From positions 2,976,001-3,040,000 of the forward strand of contig NC_089422.1 of the NCBI RefSeq assembly GCF_013426205.1: a DNA stretch of 64,000 bases, given 5' to 3'. The position numbers were made by a program, and so were the translations under genes. Each line of letters starts with the position of its first letter. The first letter of the stretch is position 1. Below the pieces are notes generated by a model. It was not told where the DNA came from. It worked only from the letters and a program-made list of their open reading frames with translations, and did no database searches. Shown here piece by piece: positions 57,401 through 64,000 of this stretch. This stretch comes from Metarhizium brunneum. Taxonomy: Eukaryota; Ascomycota; Sordariomycetes; Hypocreales; Clavicipitaceae.

Positions 57401-58257
57401 GCTTCAACAATGATTCCTTCCTCAGCATCACCTTGCAAGACATCCGAGAGGGGGGGCCCAAAGCCGTGACGGAGAAGCTGCTCTCTGTGGGCCCGGACTC
57501 CAACAGAGTCATCATTGTGAATGCCGTCGCCGAGTCAGATATGCATGTATTCGTCGCCGGCCTCTTGGAGGCGGAGAAAGGGGGCAGGCGATATCTCTAC
57601 CGAACAGGGGCGGCCTTTGTCTCGTCGAGACTTGGCATCAAGGGCATCCCGCCACTCACCATGAAAGACCTGGGGGTGTTTTCGGGTGCTGGCGAAAGAC
57701 GTCCCGGCGGACTGGTCATTGCCGGATCATATGTCCCAAAGACGACAGTGCAGTTGGAAGCCCTGACACAACGGCTCAAAGCTAAGCTGCAGGTGGTGGA
57801 ACTCAAGGTGCCAGACTTGATTGCCTCGGAAGATGCTGCCGAGAGCATCGTCAGGGCAGCAGCGCAGGCTGTCTCCATGAAGCTTTACGCCGGACACGAC
57901 GTTCTCGTCATGACATCAAGAGCGCTCATAAAAGGCCATGATGGCCTTAGTTCTTTGAACATTGGGTCTAAAGTTGCCAATGCTCTCGTGCAATTGCTGG
58001 GGCTGGTTGACGTCCACCCGAGGTACATTATCGCCAAGGGTGGCATTACTTCATCTGACACTGCCACAAAAGGCCTCAAAATGAAGCGCGCCAGGGTTTT
58101 GGGCCAAGCAGCTCCTGGCGTGCCACTATGGCGATGCGATGAGGAAACAAGCCGACATCGGGGCGTCCCGTTTGTCGTTTTCCCTGGAAATGTCGGCAAT
58201 GAGGACGCCTTGGCAGATCTCGTGGAAGCATGGGCAATGCCAGAGGAGGCATCATAA
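54427..58257 (+). CDS. Tandem L-threonate dehydrogenase-like / four-carbon acid sugar kinase fusion
   Basis: Four exons (54427-54826, 54939-55429, 55503-56138, 56212-58257) give 1190 residues. Unit 1 (about 50-360) is a 3-hydroxyisobutyrate/L-threonate dehydrogenase fold. Its glycine motif is degenerate (IGFLGARGWSLP) and DAPVSGG is missing, although SKVEMVNQLL with the catalytic-type Lys remains. Unit 2 (about 374-680) is intact: KIGFVGLGAMGQG, DAPVSGG (about 493) and SSVKLINQLL (Lys about 548). Unit 3 (about 735-1185) is a DUF1537 kinase with LVILDDDPTGTQ, LRGDSTLRGH and KGGITSSD. In bacteria LtnD oxidises L-threonate to the 2-oxo acid, and OtnK phosphorylates the 3-oxo acid at C4. Here both steps are on one chain. 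As I recall, related fungal fusions end in a class II aldolase domain, which is absent: a stop follows the kinase directly. No targeting signal is visible, so it is probably cytosolic. Confidence 0.88.
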
Positions 58258-61200
58258 CTTGAAGGTTTTGCTTTTTTCGAATATGATATCACCTAATACA
58301 TTGCCGTAAATACGAGACTTGTACCGCGTGATTTGCCAGTAATACTTGTTCATGTGTTCACAACCCATCATTCGCAAGAAAAATACGTGTGTGCTGGTAG
58401 ATTCCTACCCCTGAGCCTGCCATGTGATACGAGCCAAGTTATCCACCAGCGCAAAAGCGTTACAAGCAGACTTCCCCCATATGCCGGCACGACTGCAGCG
58501 CGTTGAGCATAAGCTCCTGTGGTTGTGTCTCTTAGAAGCTCGCATGCGAAGACATACTCATGACTTCCAAACCACACACCAAGTGAGAACACAGCGTCGT
58601 ATCCGTGCTGAAGAATTCGTATCCAAAGAATCCAGCAAACCAGGCGCACAGCCTTACCCCATTGCTTAACCTCGGATTAATAATTGAGGCTTTATTGGTC
58701 CCGACCGGAGTTGGCTCTATTATACCCGCCTAGTTGATAGGACTTCCTGTGAGCGTATCCAATCCCAGTCTGGTGCTACGGATATCCGCAGGTCGTCAGA
58801 GAAGAAGAATCCCACAAACAAGAGACTGTCGCGTTTCGAGTATCAAGACGACATACCGGATGCGTGCTTTAATTCTATCTTTGTGTCATCCTTCATCGTT
58901 GGGTTTTGATGTGGCGCGGTGCTGTCCCACGTGGATAGACAGTCGCACAAGTAGGCCCGGTCAGTGGCCAGCAGGTGTCCGCCTCGTGACAAGACATGGA
59001 ATGCATTTGTTTAGACAGAGCCATGAGGACCATGGTTCTGGTGTTTGCGAGGCTGGCCGCCAAAAGATAGGGTGCTCTTTTAAGACAGGCCTCCGCGGCA
59101 AGCCAAGTCATGCATCTTTGCAATAATTTACCGCTTGGCAGCCTAGGCTTAGTATGATGAAGTACTGCAAGTAGGGTCCACGATGGAGTCCGGGCCTAGT
59201 GTCCTATCCTACCACAGCATGGGTAATTGAGGGTTGGTGTAGATACCCGAGACAGGTCTCGTGGTGCATTGTCGAGGTTGGAATGTTGTCTAATTCCTGG
59301 GGGCAAAAAAATCCTTCATCCACAAGATGCGTAGTAACGTCCTTAGTAATACACATACATTAGTAATGAGTATATTTCGGCACCTATACCACGTAGAGGA
59401 GGGAAACCTATGGGCCCCATTACGGACGGTAGCATCCCACTTTGAATCGACGAAGCTAGTGGGATTAAGACAAGTGTTTCGTGGTGTTTTCTGATATAAT
59501 CCGAACCGAACCGACACCGGCTCCGAACTGGCCCTGTCACATCTAGTTTTAAGCTTTCAGCATCGCCTACATGCAGGTGCAGGGGTTAATCCTGCGAGAC
59601 ACGAGACGGAAGCATGATCCAATGGTAACACGGCGAGGGCGTGCGTTTGACAGCTGGATAGTGACACAGGGTTGTAGACGGAGTGGCTGGCTCTCGGCCG
59701 AGAGATCATGGAGTGTTTCCCAATCTAGTTCTGTCCTCAGACTTGCAGCTAGAAGAATGATGTAATGAAGTTGGAATAATGGGCGCGCGGCTGTTGATTG
59801 AACGACGAATAGCAATTAGTGAGGCAGCTCCAATTGTCGAAGCTCAAGTCAAAGTAGCTGCTCCCCTTCAAGTCATGCTGTGAAGGAAAGGGAAATTTCA
59901 CGATCAACTGCCGTATTATAGACTACTCGGGAAACCATGGATGAAAGCTCTAATGCGAGATGCTGAAAATCATCAACCGACAACGGTGGGGCTTAGATCC
60001 GGCTCCAATGATGAAGTCCAAAAGAGATCAATCAATCAAATCGTGAGGGGATGCCGGAACGGTCGTATTGTGGATTCCAATCTCGGGTATTTAGCTTGTT
60101 CTTGCTGATGGACTTGCAAGAAGGTTGAGGAGGACAAGTGAAGAAAAGTTGATAGAGAAAATGGGGCTGTACGGTCAAACTGCATTCTTATCAGATCAAT
60201 CCGATTAGGCCTTATTGCTGGGGACTGGGAAATGGCCATGGAGGGAGCCAAGGTAAGGAGGCGGGCGAGAGCGTAATGAGGGCTGGATGAATGCATGTTG
60301 GTGGCTACTCTAATTACACGGTTGTGTTCGCCTGTCCGCCTCGTATTCAGTATCTAGATGCAATTGATGAGTTTTGACGTACCAATAGCCGGCCGCATTA
60401 TCACCCCCTCATTTAAAACAACTGTTGATTTAGATATTGTCTTCCAAAGACGGACTCCTCATCCTGTCATATTCCTTACTTTGGTTGCGCATCTGCTCTC
60501 GGCCATGGCCGTGGAAGATGATGTTGAACGTCGGTAGGCAAAGCCACAGTGAGGTAATGCATCTAGGTCTTCGAAGACCCTTACGCGAGCTGCCAGAATC
60601 TTTCTCAGAAAGGATGAGCTTTTCGTCTATCTTCTTTCGTTGTAGATAGCGCGCACCGGATTATTGATCATGAATGACACGGCACGACTAAGGGTGTAGT
60701 CAGCCGAATTGTCATGACATCCTTCGAACCTGTGATGCATTAGCTTGAAGCAATCTAGGTGTTCAGTGTCATTTTGAACAACATTGCCTATTATGTAAGG
60801 AGAAAGTAGGAATAAAGACTTCATTGAACCATTTCTTTACTAGAGTGATGAATAACCACAATGCCTCGACCGTTCGGCAGAAGGAAAGTAGAAACCGAAT
60901 AAAGCACTGGTGTTACCATTACCTGGAAGCGAGCTGTGCCTTCCTCAAATTCCAGAATGCATCAATATGCAACGTGGAGGCCAAGAGCCTTTGAATCAGT
61001 GCAAAGGGCACTCCTTCCTCCAAGAATGGGGTCAGAATTTGCAACTTCAAGCAACACCAGTATAGCACGGTTATCGACGAGTAATCTCTTTCTCTCATCG
61101 TAAATAATGTCTTGCAGGCTTTTTTTTTTCCACTTCCCTTCTGAGCTTTCGTACTTTCGTCTGTGTCGTCGTCTTCATTGTCTGACTGATTTGCGACAGG

Positions 61201-62374
61201 GTATGCGTGTGATAGCTGCGGGCTCCAAACAACCGAATGCTGGGTAGTAGTCACATGTGCAGCTGGTCCATGCCAACACCCACCGGCCTGGTCCGCACGT
61301 GTTTGGTTGTCCCAGTCCAACCACATGCAACATGGGCAGACAACCAACAGTGGCATCTCTCGTCTTCACCCCCCGCACGACACAACATCAATATGCAACT
61401 AACTACCTAGGTATCTAGGTATGCAAACTCGCCATGCTCGATATACGGCTATCCGACCTTGCGAGTCCTCTCGTCAAGTCCATTACAGCATGGAAATGAC
61501 CGAAAAGCTTCGTACCAGATCTGCAGCATCCCTTGCTAATCAGCCGGACACTAGAGCCGACCATCCGATCACAGTTCACCGCATGGAATCCTCTAAGGCA
61601 TGCACACCCTCGATTTCCCCGCTTGGCCAACTTGCTCACTCTTCCGGGTCTGTTGATCACCAAAGCACTAGTCTGGAACTCTGGTGCATCAATGGTACAT
61701 TACAATCCAAAGTTAGGGATGGGCGGGATCCGTCTAAGGCAACATTTCCATCGCCAGCTGATATTGCCTTCTGATGGGAGGCAGACCCCTGCGTGACTTG
61801 GTGTGGCCGGCCGCCTGCCAAGGGGTATCATCGTCCAGAATCGTGGAGATGCTCCCTGACTCCCTGACACTCCTGACGCTCATTCGGCCACTGCCCCGCT
61901 CCGGGATTAGTCGATAGACGGCCTCCGCCCAATCCATCTTCCATGTTCCTGAGTCGTTCGTCCATGGATCAGCCACCCCGTTGACCGCTTGGCCAGTAAG
62001 ATTGCTGAAAAGTAATCTCAGCTTCCCTATTTCGCAAAGTTCAATGTCGCCTCCACGCTACGGCGCGTTGAGCCCACGGCGGGCACGACTTAAAGGCCAA
62101 TTTGCCGCCTTGGAGTCTCCAGCTCACGAGGCTAGCAGACGCATCATCTGAGCTCAGACGGGTTGCATGGCAAGAACACCGCCTGAACACGCGCATGGGC
62201 AGCAGCAAAGGTAATCTTGGGGGGGATGAGGAAAAGTATATTACAATTTGAGGTCCCTGTGATTCTCGTGGCTCTGAACTAGAAATATGCTTCTTCGTAG
62301 TTGTGACCCAGGCGAGATTGCAACGTTTTCCCCCCTTATATTCCTCCATTTGGATTGACCAGACCTTTGCAAGA
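58258..62374. other. Intergenic region, 4.1 kb, no supported gene
   Basis: Many short ORFs occur on both strands, none with recognisable motifs. I looked for an aldolase or isomerase gene that would complete the four-carbon acid pathway and found none. The stretch 59150-60850 is AT-richer than its flanks. A CTAGGTATCTAGGTAT short repeat lies near 61407-61422. The last 60 bp before the next gene form a plausible promoter and leader. Confidence 0.5.
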
Positions 62375-64000
62375 ATGGCGCAAAGTCGATTGTTGCTTTT
62401 CTTTGTGGCTGGTCTTGTGTCCTTTCTCTTGTTGGCTCAAACCACAACAGCTACACCAGCTCCACGGCAACTTGCGAAATGCAATAGAGCTGTACAAGAT
62501 GCATGCCAAAAAGAGGACAGGACGTATAGCTCGGAGGTGTCAAAGGCTGGGAGCCACATGCCCTGGGCACTGATTCCCCTCCGTGAAATTGGGTTTCCGG
62601 CGAAACAATACATCACCATTGTCAATCTTACCCCCCACCGATTCGTCCTTGATCGAAGCCGCACGCACTCGTATCAGATGGACACTTTTGATTGGGACGA
62701 TGTCCCCCAAGGTCGTGCCCGTCAAAATACGGCAGAATACACGAAGAACGTTGGCAAGAACCCAGTAGACGACGGTGGCGAAGCCTCCTACACCATTCAA
62801 GGAACAAACAAGAGGTTCGAGATTCGGGCTAGAACTCATATCCCAGACTCGTACCCTCGCCGAACCATTATTGACTTGTCTGGTATGGGTCTCGGTCAAC
62901 GTGAGTATTTGGACCCCGGTAAAGAAACGGCAGTTACCTTGGTTATCACTGGAAGTGATTCCTATGGATTTACCGCTTCTCTTCGACATGGCCGGGGCAA
63001 CTGGATGAAGGGACTATATGATGTTATCAAAGACAGACAGATGCAGCACATTGTGATGCCTGCCACACACGATTCAGGAATGAGCAGGATCAGCGGCAAA
63101 ATTGGCTCCATTGGTACTGAAGCCAACACGCAGACGCAAGGCCTGAACATTTACAATCAACTACGCGCCGGCGCCAGGTTGTTCGATCTTCGTGTTGGCA
63201 GTGTTCACAAGGTGGCTAATCAGGACTCGTACAGCTTTTGGACTATGCACGTCAATGATGAGCTGGCCAAAGTAGTTATTGGCAACACGGGGGAGTCTCT
63301 CGATGACGTTGTCAAGGAGGTCAACCAGTTCACTGCCGAAAACCCCGGCGAAGTCATATTTTTTCGTGTTCGATACTTGAACGGCATCCTCGATATACCC
63401 ACTGCAGGCCCAATCTACTGGAGCGCTGACATTGTCAACAACTTTTTTAGCAAGTTGAAGGGTATTAACAACCGATGTGGACATCTTGATCTCAACACCA
63501 AGTTCAACAAACAAAAGGCGTCCTATTTTATGGACCAAAATGGCGGCAAGGGCTGTGTTCTTTTTCTTTTGAACGGCAACTTGAAACCAGATGTGCCTCA
63601 AGACTCCGTCCCGGATGGTATTTACAGAAACTCCATGATGGACGTCTGGGACCACTGGTCCAACTTGCCTGACACTGAGAAGATGGCAAATGACCAAGTG
63701 GCCAGCTGGAAGACAGTCGGCAGAAGCGGCGACTTCAAAAATGACCAGTTTCTCATCGGCCAGTGGCTGGTCAGCGCGGATGCCATCACCACCACCGCCC
63801 TGAGCATTCAGAACATCGGCATCCTTCCTACCAATCCCGCCCTCTACTGGATGGGCGTCAACAACATGAGCCCAGAGTCCTGGCCAACTGCGGTATTGGT
63901 CGACTACATAGGCGTGGTGGTCGCGGACCAGTGGAGTTGGGAGCAACTCAGTGCTGAGATGTACACTTTCGCGATTGGCATGAACTTGTACATGATTAGC
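62375..64000 (+). CDS. Secreted PI-PLC X-like phosphodiesterase (3' end beyond window)
   Basis: An open frame of 542 codons from the ATG at 62375 reaches the window edge without a stop. A strong signal peptide (MAQSRLLLFFVAGLVSFLLL) is followed by an N-terminal beta-rich domain (about 80-205, starting YITIVNLTPHRF, with ASYTIQGTNKRFEIRA). The phosphatidylinositol-specific phospholipase C X-like barrel follows: MPATHDSGMSR (about 228-238, with the catalytic-type first His), RAGARLFDLRVG (about 262-273) and WTMHVND (about 288-294, candidate second His). These are the motifs of the PLC-like phosphodiesterase superfamily, which cleaves phosphoinositides or glycosyl-phosphoinositides without calcium in bacterial-type members. 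Secretion suggests an extracellular or wall-associated role; the substrate is unknown. No intron is needed in the visible part. Confidence 0.85.
   Translation, partial: MAQSRLLLFFVAGLVSFLLLAQTTTATPAPRQLAKCNRAVQDACQKEDRTYSSEVSKAGSHMPWALIPLREIGFPAKQYITIVNLTPHRFVLDRSRTHSYQMDTFDWDDVPQGRARQNTAEYTKNVGKNPVDDGGEASYTIQGTNKRFEIRARTHIPDSYPRRTIIDLSGMGLGQREYLDPGKETAVTLVITGSDSYGFTASLRHGRGNWMKGLYDVIKDRQMQHIVMPATHDSGMSRISGKIGSIGTEANTQTQGLNIYNQLRAGARLFDLRVGSVHKVANQDSYSFWTMHVNDELAKVVIGNTGESLDDVVKEVNQFTAENPGEVIFFRVRYLNGILDIPTAGPIYWSADIVNNFFSKLKGINNRCGHLDLNTKFNKQKASYFMDQNGGKGCVLFLLNGNLKPDVPQDSVPDGIYRNSMMDVWDHWSNLPDTEKMANDQVASWKTVGRSGDFKNDQFLIGQWLVSADAITTTALSIQNIGILPTNPALYWMGVNNMSPESWPTAVLVDYIGVVVADQWSWEQLSAEMYTFAIGMNLYMIS

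Noticed and set aside
59595..59680. tRNA-like words (CCAATGGTAACACGGCG) near 59618
   Set aside because: No acceptor stem, anticodon arm or GTTCGA-type T arm could be paired around it.
60919..61356. Minus-strand ORF of 145 codons
   Set aside because: A short acidic and lysine stretch resembles a nuclear protein, but no second exon or family match could be found.
1..64000. Polyketide synthase, NRPS, CRISPR or transposase genes
   Set aside because: None of their motifs were seen on either strand; no secondary-metabolite backbone gene or mobile element is supported in the window.

Overview
The window reads as nuclear DNA of a filamentous ascomycete, most likely a Sordariomycete and probably Hypocreales. 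The basis is short introns (about 50 to 120 nt) with GTRNGT donors and YAG acceptors, gene-sized intergenic gaps, two Zn2Cys6 regulators, small secreted cysteine-rich proteins, a secreted RNase of the T1/F1 type and Pezizomycotina-only protein families. The order is inferred from family resemblance only; no alignment was run.

Layout. 0-3 kb: no supported gene. 3-7 kb: a UTP12-domain ribosome-biogenesis protein and, convergent to it, a conserved fungal protein of unknown function. 9.5-13 kb: ferroportin (five exons) and, tail to tail, argininosuccinate lyase (three exons); both have TTAGGG-type boxes about 210-250 bp upstream of their start codons. 15.8-19.8 kb: a 1322-residue disordered fungal protein. 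20.5-23 kb: an ApaH-like/PPN2-like metallophosphatase and a short-chain dehydrogenase. 24-27 kb: a broken-looking 2EXR-domain gene and an amino-acid permease. 28-31.3 kb: a Kex2-processed secreted cysteine-rich protein and a five-exon Zn2Cys6 regulator. 31.3-36.6 kb: gene-poor and AT-richer, with unassignable ORF fragments. 36.6-39.5 kb: a two-domain secreted cysteine-rich protein with a 21-bp tandem repeat between the domains, and a guanyl-specific RNase. 41-42.8 kb: a seven-exon divergent beta-tubulin paralogue with alanine at position 198. 43.3-49 kb: two head-to-head ankyrin-type genes, both decayed by frameshifts and stops. 49-58.3 kb: an MFS transporter, a Zn2Cys6 regulator and a 1190-residue fusion of two L-threonate-dehydrogenase-like units with a four-carbon acid sugar kinase. 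62.4 kb to the end: a secreted PI-PLC-X-like phosphodiesterase cut off by the window edge.

The best candidate for a new functional unit is the 49-58 kb group. A DAL5/allantoate-type transporter, a local regulator divergently placed 560 bp from the enzyme gene, and a dehydrogenase-dehydrogenase-kinase fusion together suggest uptake and catabolism of four-carbon sugar acids such as L-threonate or an erythronate. In the enzyme the first dehydrogenase unit has lost its nucleotide-binding glycine motif, and the class II aldolase module that I recall ending related fungal fusions is absent. The second most interesting item is the beta-tubulin paralogue, which carries the residue associated with benzimidazole resistance.

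Exon structures were worked out by hand from splice consensus and reading-frame continuity. For each multi-exon gene reported as complete, the summed exon length is divisible by three and the joined product matches the family named. No database search was possible, so family calls rest on recognised motifs.
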